A DNA stretch of 64,000 bases from Alkalihalobacterium chitinilyticum (GCF_029028005.1 NZ_JAOTPO010000004.1:62001-126000), one strand, 5' to 3'; positions 45,938 to 55,082 are shown, counted from the stretch's first letter. A program made the numbers and translations. The notes: generated by a model not told the origin, from the sequence alone.

Positions 45938-46029
45938 AGCAGTAGAGGGAAAAATTAGGAGCAAGCGTGAACGAAAAGCGCTGATTCGTGAGCGGTGGAG
46001 GGAATAATTAGGAGGAAGCGTGAACGAAA
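45938..46029 (+). repeat. 53-bp repeat family, locus 3 (about 1.7 units)
   Basis: Plus-strand orientation, from AGCAGTAGAGGG to GTGAACGAAA. It contains two AGGAG-type ribosome sites each followed by GTG 4 bases later. The first mini-frame is interrupted (AAG CGC TGA); the second is cut off after four codons and runs on into antisense HIT-gene sequence. The sharp edge right after GTGAACGAAA marks one boundary of the mobile or amplified unit. Confidence 0.88.
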
Positions 46030-46037
46030 TTACTTCA

Positions 46038-46400
46038 TTAATACATTCTCTTCTCTGGGATTACCCCTCTCACTCCGCCTCTTGGATTTTCGATATCTCC
46101 CTTATAGCGCGGAATGAGATGGACATGAACGTGGAAAATCGTTTGTCCGCTTGTTTCTCCACAATTGATTCCGATGTTATAACCATCCGGTTGATACGTT
46201 TCTTCAAGCAATGCTTTTCCCTCTTCTAATAGCTGATTAATTGCTGCCCTTTCTTCAAGGCTAGTGTCAAAAAAGTCACTGACATGTCGGTTCGGTATGA
46301 TTAGTAAATGACCTTTCGTAACAGGGTATTTATCAAAAATAGCAAAGGCAAGTTCATTGGATATTACAATGTTTTCTGGATTACAAAATGGACACTCCAT
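46038..46400 (-). CDS. HIT-family nucleotide-binding protein
   Basis: 120 residues: CPFCNP start, LLIIPNRHVSDFFD, and the histidine triad FHVHVHLIPRY near 93-103. HIT proteins hydrolyse dinucleoside polyphosphates or AMP-linked substrates in the cytoplasm. Starts with GGAGG 8 bases before ATG. Shorter than the 140-residue Hit protein of B. subtilis by its C-terminus, which stops just after the triad region (GVIPEKRMY). Confidence 0.9.
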   Translation of the reverse strand: MECPFCNPENIVISNELAFAIFDKYPVTKGHLLIIPNRHVSDFFDTSLEERAAINQLLEEGKALLEETYQPDGYNIGINCGETSGQTIFHVHVHLIPRYKGDIENPRGGVRGVIPEKRMY

Positions 46401-46614
46401 CAGTTGACCTCCAAGTATGGTAATAAAATAAAAGATAAAAAAATTTCTAATTTAAGTATAATCGATTATGGTTGATGTGACGTTAGATTTTTACTGCATC
46501 TAATTAGTTTACATAATAAAAATATGATCAACTAAAATCCGAATTGAATAGCACTTTGTATTCAAGGGTATAGTACAAGAAACAAAAGTCATCCAATAGA
46601 AAGGAATTTTTGCG

Positions 46615-47061
46615 ATGAAACACGCTCGTCCCTTACTGATCAAATTTTTAGTTACCACGCTATTATTATTTTTCGTATTAACATTAGGTGTAAGTGTTCC
46701 CATCGGCTATGTGATGATTATTTCGATTACTTATACGTTGTTTTCCTATTATGTGATTGACTTGCGGGCACTGCCGCGGATTAATAACCTTCTCACTAGT
46801 TTAATCGATACAGCGGTTGCCTTTATCATTATCTTTTTAGTCACTTGGACGTTTTCTCCAGTTCCCCTTCTAGGATCATCGATTATTTCAGCGATTGGCA
46901 TCGGTGCCGGCGAATGGTTTTTCCATAAGTATTTAGGGATGTACGTTTTTATTGGGGAACTCGAAGATACAGCTGTTATTCCAACACACCCTAATTTACA
47001 AACAGAAATCGCGGAAGAAGAAGATATTCACTCACTAAAAGAAAACGAAGAGGACAAATAA
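46615..47061 (+). CDS. YndM/DUF2512-family membrane protein
   Basis: 148 residues with four membrane segments (about 7-25, 29-48, 58-80, 85-102) and an acidic cytoplasmic tail (EIAEEEDIHSLKENEEDK). The pattern IDLRALPRINN after segment two and GEWFFHKY fits DUF2512 (YndM). Function unknown. AGAAAGGA as ribosome site. Convergent with the lipoprotein gene. Confidence 0.8.
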   Translation: MKHARPLLIKFLVTTLLLFFVLTLGVSVPIGYVMIISITYTLFSYYVIDLRALPRINNLLTSLIDTAVAFIIIFLVTWTFSPVPLLGSSIISAIGIGAGEWFFHKYLGMYVFIGELEDTAVIPTHPNLQTEIAEEEDIHSLKENEEDK

Positions 47062-47074
47062 TCTTATGGTTAAT

Positions 47075-47112
47075 AAAAAAGCTGGAGAAATAAACGATTA
47101 TTCTCCAGCTTC
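47075..47112. terminator. Terminator between convergent genes
   Basis: AAGCTGGAGAA / TTCTCCAGCTT stem; T6 on the minus strand favours use by the lipoprotein gene. Confidence 0.85.
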
Positions 47113-47123
47113 CACATTTTCGG

Positions 47124-48176
47124 TTATTGAATATTTAGCTTTAACTGACTAAACTTCTTGCCGTCTCTACCTTCCTCGACTAATTCACCTGTTAGATTTT
47201 CTCCATCTAGACCATAGTGTAATTCAATATAGTCCATCTGTTGATTTCGATTTAAATGAAAGGAAATCACAATATTCATCTCAGCATCTTCAGCAATTCC
47301 ATCAGGGTATTTAACACGAGAGGAAAATGAACCATCTGGATTCACTTTGGTAACATTTGTATAGCCAAAAGATATATAATCCGGCAAATCAACTTCTATA
47401 TGGAGTTTAGAACCATCTAATAAGTTTGTTTCTCCTTTTATATAAAAACGTTCATCATCTTTTTCTACTTTAACATTTTCAATCTTAACCTCTAAATCAC
47501 CTTGATCCTCACGAAAGTTCCAATCTGGTATTTTCGAATTTAACGTTACATACTTATCTTCTTTTGGAGCATGTGAAATGACCGAAACGACATGGTATTC
47601 AATTTCTTCTCCATCACTTGTGTTCGCCGCGACAAGTGGGCCTTGGACATTTTCAAACAACTCTCCATAGTGCTCCTTAATCTCGTCGTATTGCATATGA
47701 GCTCTTACTTCAAAAATAAAATCAATTTCTGTATCATACTTCTGCGGGTGCTTTAGTTCACCTTTAAAGGTACCGTCCTTTTCAACGGTCATATTCGTAT
47801 GATAACCAATAAATGTGTAGTCATCAGAGTTAGCCGACACTCTCACTTTTGATTCTGGGAGTAAATTCGACTGCCCCGTGATTAGGTACAGTTCTTCTTG
47901 TTCTTCAATCGTAATTTCCCAACGAACTTCATAATCCCCTTGATCCTGAGGAACATCACCAATATCGGAAGTCACTGCTGATACATTAACGACTTCCCGG
48001 CTGCTCTCCTCCTCTTCTGTTTCACCTTTGTTTTCTTCGCTTTCGTTTACATCCACTTCTTCTGTTTCATTATCACCGGACTCCACCGAAGTTTTGCCTG
48101 CTTCACTACAACCTACTAATATCAAAAATAACATTGCCGTAAGTACTAGGTAGAATACACCTTTTTTCCGAGACAT
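47124..48176 (-). CDS. Lipoprotein with two tandem homologous beta domains
   Basis: About 350 residues from the ATG at 48176 (GGAGGGG upstream). Lipobox LVGC near residue 23, an acidic linker (ESGDNETEEVDVNESEENKG in parts), then two repeated units. Unit A about 80-200 contains ITGQSNLLPESKVRVSANSDDYTFIGYHTN and ELKHPQKYDTEIDF (in parts); unit B about 215-345 contains IKGETNLLDGSKLHIEVDLPDYISFGYTN and RVKYPDGIAEDAEM (in parts); each ends with a HYGxxxENxxG motif. The duplication is internal. No enzyme motif; probably a surface binding protein. Confidence 0.75.
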   Translation of the reverse strand: MSRKKGVFYLVLTAMLFLILVGCSEAGKTSVESGDNETEEVDVNESEENKGETEEEESSREVVNVSAVTSDIGDVPQDQGDYEVRWEITIEEQEELYLITGQSNLLPESKVRVSANSDDYTFIGYHTNMTVEKDGTFKGELKHPQKYDTEIDFIFEVRAHMQYDEIKEHYGELFENVQGPLVAANTSDGEEIEYHVVSVISHAPKEDKYVTLNSKIPDWNFREDQGDLEVKIENVKVEKDDERFYIKGETNLLDGSKLHIEVDLPDYISFGYTNVTKVNPDGSFSSRVKYPDGIAEDAEMNIVISFHLNRNQQMDYIELHYGLDGENLTGELVEEGRDGKKFSQLKLNIQ

Positions 48177-48532
48177 ACTATGACTCCCCTCCATCTATTT
48201 ATACAAACCAGTAAATATTTTACAAAAATATTACAATAATAGCAAATATTGATAAAATTTTAAAAATAGTTCTAACCTATCTGTTAAAACCATTAAAACT
48301 ATGATAAATATATACTGAGTTCGCCCTATATCTAAAGGTAGATGGGAAAATATAGATCTTAAGGTAAAAGTTTTAAAGATGTTTTTTTATCCACATATTT
48401 CTACGCTCATGAATACTTTCATCAAGAACCCATTTCTTAATACCATCACTGCTCTACGATGAAACAACAAAATCATGACTAATATACCAGTAATATTTTT
48501 TATATAAAATTTTATATGATTACTGCATACAG
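48177..48532. other. AT-rich intergenic region
   Basis: About 350 bases. A short minus-strand frame (48387-48578) lacks a ribosome site. A different minus-strand frame near 48380-48450 reads DGIKKWVLDESIHERR and could be a remnant of a lost gene, but it is too short to assign. Confidence 0.4.
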
Positions 48533-48562
48533 AGAAAAAGTACCTCCTGTTAGGCACTTTTA
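48533..48562 (-). terminator. Candidate terminator behind the broken hydrolase gene
   Basis: AAAAGTGCCT / AGGTACTTTTT with a purine bulge, 25 bases after the stop. Confidence 0.5.
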
Positions 48563-48586
48563 ACAACCCCTTCTTCACTTTTCTTT

Positions 48587-49562
48587 TTACTCACTATTAG
48601 CATTTAAAAAACCAATAATTCGTTCTCGATAAAACAGACTCTCATCATCCAATACATCCTCAATAATTAAGTGTTCTTTTCCTTCAACAATCCATAGTTC
48701 CGTCATGTCACTACTAGATCGTTCAGACAACGTACTCGCATGGTACACAGCTGTTTGCGTATCTGCATCGCCATGGATAATAAAAATGGGTATGTGATTT
48801 AGTTCGGTTATCGATTTCTCTGGAATGTTATCGACAGGATTGATACGAAATAAATGCCAAAAGACCAGGTTAACAGAAGGCTCAAATAGTTTTAACAAAA
48901 AAAGATGGCGCCCCGTCTCTTTTCATATAATCTGCCACTTGGCGTTGCATGGACAGATAAGGACTGTCCGCAATAACAGCAGCGATGTCATCATTCTTTG
49001 CTACCACGTTTATCGCAGTACTTGCCCCCATTGATAATCCGTACAAAATCATTGGAGCACCTTGAAAACGATCGTCTGTTTTTAAATAATTTACAACTGC
49101 ATTGACGTCATTTACTTCATGATATCCAAAGGACAAACGCTCCCCTTCACTTTTTCCGTGTGCTCTCATATCGACGGCAACCGGAGTATAACCCGCTTCA
49201 AATAAAAATTGAGCATACCCAAATAACGATGTCGCATCCATTCCATGCATACCATGAAGGATTAACACATTCCCTCTGGAGTTTTCATGCGGTACGATGT
49301 AAGCATTGATTTTCAAACCGTCACTACTGAAAACTTCGATTTGTTCGCCACCCAAATGAAAATCCTCTAAAGTTGCCTCGTTAAATTCCACTCTCACATC
49401 TGACATGGAAGAAAGAATATTGTACGCAATAACCGTGTTGATAATGAATGTAATAAGTACGGAAAATACGAGAAAACCTAAAATGATTTTTAGAATAATA
49501 CCTTTTCTTGATTTCAATTTTGATCCACTTCTGTTGATTGAGATCTTTTTCGTTTGCACCAT
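48587..49562 (-). pseudogene. Alpha/beta hydrolase with frameshift in a T7 run
   Basis: Membrane-anchored alpha/beta hydrolase: TM about 20-45, nucleophile elbow YGLSMGAS, acid in IIHGDADTQT and histidine in GKEHLII. The frame from 49562 runs 226 codons to VKTI and stops at 48882. The rest (from LLKLFEPSVNLVF onward) is in another frame, 48587-48898. The junction is a T7 run (minus strand, 48897-48903): six T would give an unbroken protein of about 324 residues (PSFLLKLFEPS). All three catalytic residues exist only in the joined product. May be a pseudogene, a slippage-regulated gene or a sequencing error. Confidence 0.85.
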
Positions 49563-49585
49563 AGCAAAACCCTCTCTTTAACGTC

Positions 49586-49741
49586 TTACTTTAATGTGCC
49601 ACTCATATATCTAAAGGAAGTGAGTAAAACAGTAACAACGCCAATCGTAAACAATATACTCCTATAGAATTTTTTAAAGTAAATAAAGTGAGCAACTCGG
49701 GGCGATTTCCCTTTGGTGTATTCCTTTGGATAAGAACTCAT
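49586..49741 (-). CDS. Possible small membrane protein (51 aa)
   Basis: Frame MSSYPKEYTKG...YMSGTLK with one hydrophobic segment (about 28-45). No clear ribosome site. It lies between the hemY terminator and the hydrolase start. The longer frame to 49927 overlaps hemY and is not credible. Weak call. Confidence 0.25.
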   Translation of the reverse strand: MSSYPKEYTKGKSPRVAHFIYFKKFYRSILFTIGVVTVLLTSFRYMSGTLK

Positions 49742-49807
49742 GAAGAATATACGGTCTTTGTGGTTGACCTTTAATTTGTAATTAGCGACTGATCTGCAAC
49801 TAACGAA

Positions 49808-49838
49808 TAAAAAGCTGTTGAACGTCTCAACAGCTTTT
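49808..49838 (-). terminator. Terminator of hemY
   Basis: AAAAGCTGTTGA / TCAACAGCTTTT, then T-run on the minus strand, about 13 bases after the stop. Confidence 0.9.
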
Positions 49839-49850
49839 GTATTAAATATC

Positions 49851-51263
49851 TTACTCCATAATTCGGTTGACAATTTCTTTTGCTGTATCTTCACCATTTT
49901 TGATACAAGCGCCAATCCCGACGCCATAATAAGAACAACCAGCTAAAATAACATTAGGATATAGAGCCGACATGTTTTCTGTTAGTGACTGAACCGCTTG
50001 GCTGTGATTTAAATGATAATTTGGCATTAAATCATCCCAATTCGTCACTTGAACCGTTTTCGGTTTTCCTTGAAGGCCTAACCCTTTATGGATATCTGCT
50101 AATGCGGCTTCCACAAGTTCGTCTTCCGTCATCTGTTTTAAGGAAGAAAAGACTTCACTCGAACTTTTATAAAAAAGACGGACTAATAAGTTGTGATTAG
50201 CTGACGTATGCTCCCATTTGCGACTCGTCCACGTACAGGCATTGCAATTTAAATTGCCGTTTTCTGAAACGATAAACCCTGTTCCGTCAGCCGGTAATTC
50301 TTTGTCTGGAATATCAAACCCTAAATAAATACTAATGAGCGAAGAATTTTTAAATTCGTTAAAATCTTCGTCTAGTTGATTGTGATTTAGTATTCGCTGC
50401 GTGACATCATGCGGAGTCGATAAGACGACATAGTCTGCTTCGATTGGTTCATGATTAGAAAATGTCAGTTGATAGCTTTCATTCTCTTTATGTACACCGG
50501 TTGTCGTAACACCTTTTAGAATAGTACAGTCGGTCAGTTCTTCTTCGAGTTTGTCAATGATCGCTGTAAGACCCGTGTCAAAGGAAATGAATTTTTTATC
50601 GGATGCGCCTTGGAATTGTTTTTTATTTTCTTCTAAACCCTTGATGATGCTGCCAAATTTATTTTTATAATCGAGCAAATAAGGAAGGGTCGAGGCTAGT
50701 GTCAGCTCATAAATATTCCCTGAGTACACACCTGATAGAACAGGAGCAATTTGTTTCTCAACTAATTCCTTTCCTAAGAAGTATTCTAAAAAGGAGCCGA
50801 TCGAACTTTCCTTCGTGAACGTTTCATTTTTAGTTTCTAAATCTTTTAAGGCAGCCTCCTTCCCTTCTTCCGATACTAAAGTGCTGTTATAAAGGGATTC
50901 CACGCTTGTCGGAATTCCAAAGATGGTATCGGCTGGAATCGGATGTAATTCATCATTCGTGTAGATGTATGAGATACCTGTCGCGTTATAAACGAGTTGG
51001 TCCTCAAGTTGTAAATCTTGAACAAGCGGCATCACGCTTTCGTGACGCGCAACCATGGAATCTGCTCCAGCTTCTATAATAAACTCGTCATCGCGTACCG
51101 TTTTAATTTTCCCCCCCAACTGTTCGTTCTTTTCAATGAGTTTTAATTGAATGTCGAGATTGTGCTCTCTCTTCAGTTTTTGTAAGTAGTGCATTGTCGT
51201 TAGACCAGTAATTCCTCCACCTATAACTACAACTGTTTTCAGCGTACTCACTCCTAGATCCAA
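49851..51263 (-). CDS. hemY: Coproporphyrinogen III / protoporphyrinogen oxidase
   Basis: About 470 residues. FAD-binding VVVIGGGITGLTT near the N-terminus, GGKIKTVRDDEFIIEAGADS and the C-terminal LAGCSYYGVGIGACIKNGEDTAKEI (in parts) identify HemY (also named CgoX), which oxidises coproporphyrinogen III in haem synthesis of Gram-positives. The start is unsettled: TAGGAGTGAG sits within the listed N-terminus, so a rare CTG (near 51242) or GTG (51251) may be used rather than TTG at 51263. No hemE or hemH adjacent, unlike in B. subtilis. Confidence 0.92.
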   Translation of the reverse strand: MDLGVSTLKTVVVIGGGITGLTTMHYLQKLKREHNLDIQLKLIEKNEQLGGKIKTVRDDEFIIEAGADSMVARHESVMPLVQDLQLEDQLVYNATGISYIYTNDELHPIPADTIFGIPTSVESLYNSTLVSEEGKEAALKDLETKNETFTKESSIGSFLEYFLGKELVEKQIAPVLSGVYSGNIYELTLASTLPYLLDYKNKFGSIIKGLEENKKQFQGASDKKFISFDTGLTAIIDKLEEELTDCTILKGVTTTGVHKENESYQLTFSNHEPIEADYVVLSTPHDVTQRILNHNQLDEDFNEFKNSSLISIYLGFDIPDKELPADGTGFIVSENGNLNCNACTWTSRKWEHTSANHNLLVRLFYKSSSEVFSSLKQMTEDELVEAALADIHKGLGLQGKPKTVQVTNWDDLMPNYHLNHSQAVQSLTENMSALYPNVILAGCSYYGVGIGACIKNGEDTAKEIVNRIME

Positions 51264-51660
51264 GTTTCCATTATGTATTATGATTATTTCTTTGTTACTT
51301 ATAGCATTATTATCCTTTGTCCTTCATAATTTTAACATAATTTTCATGGGGATCATTCGTGTCCATCAAATTGTCATTTTTCTAGCTATGTAGAGGTTCA
51401 TGGTAAGGGTCTGAAGTAATATAAAAATCTAGGGAAGACAAGGATTTTAGCTTTAGGACAAACAGATGAGGGTTTCAAATGGGGATTTAATTGGTAATGC
51501 ATGTTGGATCATTCTATCGGATTTGTTGGTTGAGTTAATCATGCTAACGGCTGGAGATTTCACATTAGGAGTTGAAAAGTAACTCGTGGGGGTCCCTGAT
51601 TTGCAGTAACATAGAAGCGCAGTTGTGAGTAGCACGCATTTTTACGGTAACTGCTGCGTA
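51264..51660. other. Intergenic region without recognisable gene
   Basis: About 400 bases between hemY and the short tandem repeats. Only brief frames without ribosome sites; a 60-codon minus frame at 51453-51635 has no family features. Confidence 0.45.
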
Positions 51661-51662
51661 TT

Positions 51663-51722
51663 ATGAGCGGGGTTTACATTTTATCAGCGCGTCTTTCAAT
51701 TCATGGGCGCAACTTTATTTTA
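51663..51722. repeat. Three degenerate 20-bp tandem repeats
   Basis: ATGAGCGGGGTTTACATTTT (51663), ATCAGCGCGTCTTTCAATTC (51683) and ATGGGCGCAACTTTATTTTA (51703): exact 20-base spacing around an AT-A/G-GCGC core. Lies in an 800-base non-coding gap. Confidence 0.7.
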
Positions 51723-51739
51723 TTGAAGGTTACGCCGAA

Positions 51740-51949
51740 CTATGGATGTGACAGCCGTTCAATTTCTGACTCTACTTTAAAGACACGTTTATTTAAGACT
51801 TGTATTTCTGAGTCACGCACATCCATCTTATCGTTCATTTGCTTTAGTAGAGCAATTACATCTTCGGTTTGGTCTTTCTCAATTCGTCCCAAGGTAGTTT
51901 CTATTCGATTTTTATGACAAAATGACTTGTCGCCTAACGATCTTAACAA
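51740..51949 (-). pseudogene. Remnant of a small coiled-coil protein
   Basis: Frame ending TLGRIEKDQTEDVIALLKQMNDKMDVRDSEIQVLNKRVFKVESEIERL (in parts), a heptad-patterned coiled coil like the C-terminal ends of short Bacillus hypothetical proteins. The first about 20 residues (MLRSLGDKSFCHKN) look unrelated and no ribosome site precedes the ATG, so the N-terminal part seems lost. Confidence 0.45.
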
Positions 51950-52076
51950 AAAATTACATATTTTAATATAGTGGTATAAATTTGCTCATAGCATCCTACA
52001 TATCAATATAGACAGAAAAGGTGTGATTCTGTTGTACATATGTCATACAATTCTATACAAGAAATGAGGGATGCGA

Positions 52077-52640
52077 ATGAAGTCGCTTCAACAGCTTCAA
52101 AGGGAATTATCCATTTCTACTGCGAAAGGAACACCTATGCTGTATGCGGGGATTTTGTTTTGGTTTTTTGCCGGGCTATCCTATTTTTTTATCCCTGAGG
52201 ACATTAGGTTTTGGGTGTATATTTATGGGGTTGGAATTATCTTTCCGTTAGGGATACTCATTTCGAAAATCCTAAAAAAAGATATGTTTGTCCACGACAA
52301 TCCTCTGTCTTCGCTGGCTGGATTATTAGGTGCCATGCAAATTTTATTTATTCCGGTTGTTCTGATCTTTATTGCGAAGAACCCAGCGATTATCCCTTAT
52401 GTACTAGCGGTTTTAACAGGCGCTCACTTTTTACCTTTTTCCTGGGTTTATCAAACAAAATGGTATCTCATTCACTCCTTTGCGGTCATTGGTATTGCCC
52501 TTATCTCTTTTTATATCCCGAATGGAATGATGGTGTTTCTTCCGTTCGCATTAGCGATTGAGTATTCCATTATTACGTGCTTTTTATCATTAGAGGTTAA
52601 ACGATTAAAAGCCATGCAAGGTACAACGTCATCTATTTGA
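52077..52640 (+). CDS. Polytopic membrane protein (DUF7010-like)
   Basis: 187 residues from the ATG at 52077, which has GAGGG 6 bases upstream. Five to six membrane segments (about 20-38, 41-60, 78-97, 101-117, 126-143, 148-167) with N-terminal LQQLQRELSISTAKGTPML and HFLPFSWVYQTKWY in the middle, matching a family of uncharacterised Bacillus membrane proteins. Function unknown. Monocistronic. Confidence 0.72.
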   Translation: MKSLQQLQRELSISTAKGTPMLYAGILFWFFAGLSYFFIPEDIRFWVYIYGVGIIFPLGILISKILKKDMFVHDNPLSSLAGLLGAMQILFIPVVLIFIAKNPAIIPYVLAVLTGAHFLPFSWVYQTKWYLIHSFAVIGIALISFYIPNGMMVFLPFALAIEYSIITCFLSLEVKRLKAMQGTTSSI

Positions 52641-52770
52641 GAGTTATTAAAAACCCCTTATTAGGCATGGAGAATTGTTCTCCATGCTAAATTTTGTTGT
52701 ATAAGAGATGATAAACGATAGGTCAACACTTAAGACAATTGATTTTAATCTCTATAAAATTGTTTATATT

Positions 52771-52794
52771 TTGGCAACAACTTGGTAGTACAAT
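52771..52794 (+). promoter_or_regulatory. Response-regulator direct repeat and -10 box of the two-component operon
   Basis: TTGGCAACAACTTGG (52771-52785) holds two TTGG half-sites 11 bases apart; TACAAT at 52789-52794 serves as -10. No -35 hexamer is visible, which fits an activator-dependent promoter. A matching arrangement precedes the lipoprotein gene at 55027. Confidence 0.7.
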
Positions 52795-52833
52795 AGAGTG
52801 TGGACGATCGACCTTTAAAGAGGAGTAACGCTT

Positions 52834-53529
52834 ATGACAGAAACTAAGAGAATTCTTGTAGTTGAAGATGACGAATCCATTTCAGATATCATTTCGTACT
52901 CGCTGCGGAAAGAAGGCTATTTTGTACAATGTGCGTTTACCGGCAAAGAAGCATATAACCTGATGGAGAGTATGCAACCGAATTTAATCTTGTTGGATGT
53001 AATGCTGCCAGATACGAATGGATTTGATATTTGCAAAAAAGTGGTGCACGACTATCCACATATTCCGATTATTATGCTGACTGCTCGAAATGACATTGTT
53101 GATAAAATTCTTGGATTAGAGCTGGGTGCCGATGATTATATGACGAAACCGTTTGACATTCGAGAGCTTTTAACCCGTGTAAAAGTTGCATTGCGCCGGG
53201 GGCAACGTCTAGCAAACATCGAAACTTTCATGAAAATTAACGAATACATAAAAATCGATCCTGCCTCCCGTACGGTGTTTAAAAGAGAGGAAGAAGTGAA
53301 AATTAAACCGAAAGAATATGACTTGCTTTTGCTTTTTGCTGAGCATAAAAATCGAGTGTTTTCACGGGAAGAGATCCTTGATTATGTTTGGGATATGAAC
53401 TATGAGGGCGATTTAAGAACGGTCGATGTCCATGTACAAAGACTACGAAAAAAACTAGATTGCGAGTCTCTCCCGTCCATTATTGAAACAGTGTTTGGAA
53501 TTGGCTATAAGATGAAAGGATTGCAATGA
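52834..53529 (+). CDS. OmpR-family response regulator
   Basis: 231 residues: receiver domain with DD at 11-12, phospho-aspartate in LILLDVMLPDTNG near 54, T in MLTARND, K in TKPFD; C-terminal winged helix (KPKEYDLLLLFAEH, GDLRTVDVHVQRLRKKLD). It pairs with the kinase whose start overlaps by 4 bases. It likely binds the TTGGCAA direct repeats found before its own gene and before the lipoprotein gene. Confidence 0.93.
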   Translation: MTETKRILVVEDDESISDIISYSLRKEGYFVQCAFTGKEAYNLMESMQPNLILLDVMLPDTNGFDICKKVVHDYPHIPIIMLTARNDIVDKILGLELGADDYMTKPFDIRELLTRVKVALRRGQRLANIETFMKINEYIKIDPASRTVFKREEEVKIKPKEYDLLLLFAEHKNRVFSREEILDYVWDMNYEGDLRTVDVHVQRLRKKLDCESLPSIIETVFGIGYKMKGLQ

Positions 53530-55004
53530 TGGCTAGGAAATGGACGATCCAAAGAAAGTTTCTGCTCGGCTTTTTACTTATTTTTTCTATTTCACTGCTG
53601 TTGCTCAATGCCTATATTAGCAATATGTTGAACAAAAACAGCGAAAACATTATTAAAGCCGAGATGGAAAATACACAACAATACTCGAGAGAATATATTA
53701 AGCAGCTTCTTCTATTAAAAAACTTAACGGGTGATGTGTTTGCCCATTCTGGAAATTCGTTAGTCCAGGAGTTAAGTGAAAATCTACGCAGTAATGTCAC
53801 CTTGTATGATATAGAGGGAAATTTTCTTTACGAAGCAATTGACGAACAAGAATATGTGATTGTCAATACGAAACCGAGTAAACGGTTAGAAGAAAGCAGT
53901 GACCATGACCTGCAGTTGGCCCTGAACAATAAATCGGCCTACACGATCAATCAAATCGACAATGAATGGGTTGTTAACTTCTCCTACCCTCTTTATATTA
54001 ACGGCGAGCATTACGGCATTATTCGTTTAACGAAAGATTACACTGCTTTATTTGCTTCCAACCAAAAAGTTTTGACCAGTCTCACCTATTTTACGTTAGT
54101 GCTCTTTACTGTGATTTTTCTGTTTTCTTATATATTATCGCGTAAAATCACGAAACCACTTTCCAAAGTAACTGAAGCATTCTCCGATGTGGCTCGAGGC
54201 CAATACGATACGAAGCTGAAAATTACTACGGGTGATGAAATTGAAGAACTAAATGATCGCTTTCATGAGATGAAAGAACAAATTAAAGAACAAATTGCGG
54301 TCATTACTGAGGAAAAAGAAAAAGTCGAGAAGCTTGAAAAAACGAGGCGTGAGTTTTTTAATAATGTAACCCATGAATTAAAAACACCTTTAACAACGAT
54401 ATCGGGGTATTCGCAAATTATATCTGAAGAAGATTTTAACGATCCAATCTTCTTGAAAAAGGCAGCCGAACGTATTAGAAAAGAAAGTGACCGGCTTCAT
54501 CAAATGGTCGTTGATGTAATCGAACTGTCTAAGCAAACGAACTACGTAGTGGAGAAAGTCGATGTTTCCCATCTGATCAAACAGTTATGCGAAGACATGC
54601 AACTGAACGCAACAAAATACGGCATGACCATCGTATATGATACAGAACCTTCCCTTTTTATCAAAGGAATTGAAAACCGGCTACTTGAAGTCATTATGAA
54701 CGTACTAGATAACGCCATTAAATATGGAGAAAATCATTCAACCATTCAAATCGCTTCTTATCGCCAAGCGGATCATGTCATTATCAATGTATCGAACGTC
54801 AGTAATAACGTTAATCCAGCCATTTTAGTCAATGCCTTTGAACCATTTTACCGCGGCAGTCAGTTATCAAAAGCGGAAAGAGGCAGTACAGGACTCGGGC
54901 TTTATATTTGTAAACAAATCGTTCATGAACATGGGGGTACCATCTCAATTGAAGAAAAACACAGTGTTATTACTTTAACGATCTCCCTCCCACTTTGGCA
55001 ATAA
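53526..55004 (+). CDS. Sensor histidine kinase
   Basis: 492 residues: membrane segment about 13-32, external sensor about 33-175, membrane segment about 180-200, HAMP about 201-255, H-box FFNNVTHELKTPLTTISGY near 279, N-box MNVLDNAIKYGE, G-boxes. Translationally coupled (ATGA) to the response regulator. The last codons overlap a TTGGCAA operator (54995-55012). The external ligand is unknown. Confidence 0.93.
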   Translation: MMARKWTIQRKFLLGFLLIFSISLLLLNAYISNMLNKNSENIIKAEMENTQQYSREYIKQLLLLKNLTGDVFAHSGNSLVQELSENLRSNVTLYDIEGNFLYEAIDEQEYVIVNTKPSKRLEESSDHDLQLALNNKSAYTINQIDNEWVVNFSYPLYINGEHYGIIRLTKDYTALFASNQKVLTSLTYFTLVLFTVIFLFSYILSRKITKPLSKVTEAFSDVARGQYDTKLKITTGDEIEELNDRFHEMKEQIKEQIAVITEEKEKVEKLEKTRREFFNNVTHELKTPLTTISGYSQIISEEDFNDPIFLKKAAERIRKESDRLHQMVVDVIELSKQTNYVVEKVDVSHLIKQLCEDMQLNATKYGMTIVYDTEPSLFIKGIENRLLEVIMNVLDNAIKYGENHSTIQIASYRQADHVIINVSNVSNNVNPAILVNAFEPFYRGSQLSKAERGSTGLGLYICKQIVHEHGGTISIEEKHSVITLTISLPLWQ

Positions 55005-55050
55005 CTTGGCAACATTTTCACTCTTTTTAGCAATAACTCTTTCGTACAAT
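54995..55050 (+). promoter_or_regulatory. Tandem response-regulator sites and promoter of the lipoprotein gene
   Basis: TTGGCAATAACTTGGCAA (54995-55012) is an exact TTGGCAA direct repeat with 11-base period, crossing the kinase stop codon. A second copy TTAGCAATAACT starts at 55027, 18 bases before TACAAT (55045-55050), the same 18-base distance as in the promoter at 52771. Confidence 0.75.
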
Positions 55051-55082
55051 CAAGTTGTAAAAAACAAGAGGAGGTTTTTCAA

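Noticed and set aside
46020-46229. Plus-strand frame starting at the GTG of the last 53-bp unit
   Set aside because: It runs antisense through the HIT gene; the repeat's start codon simply opens a shadow frame.
48387-48578. Minus-strand 63-codon frame
   Set aside because: No ribosome site, atypical composition, overlaps the terminator of the broken hydrolase.
49586-49927. 113-codon frame overlapping the end of hemY
   Set aside because: Its first third lies inside hemY in another frame and across the hemY terminator; only the last 51 codons are kept as a weak call.
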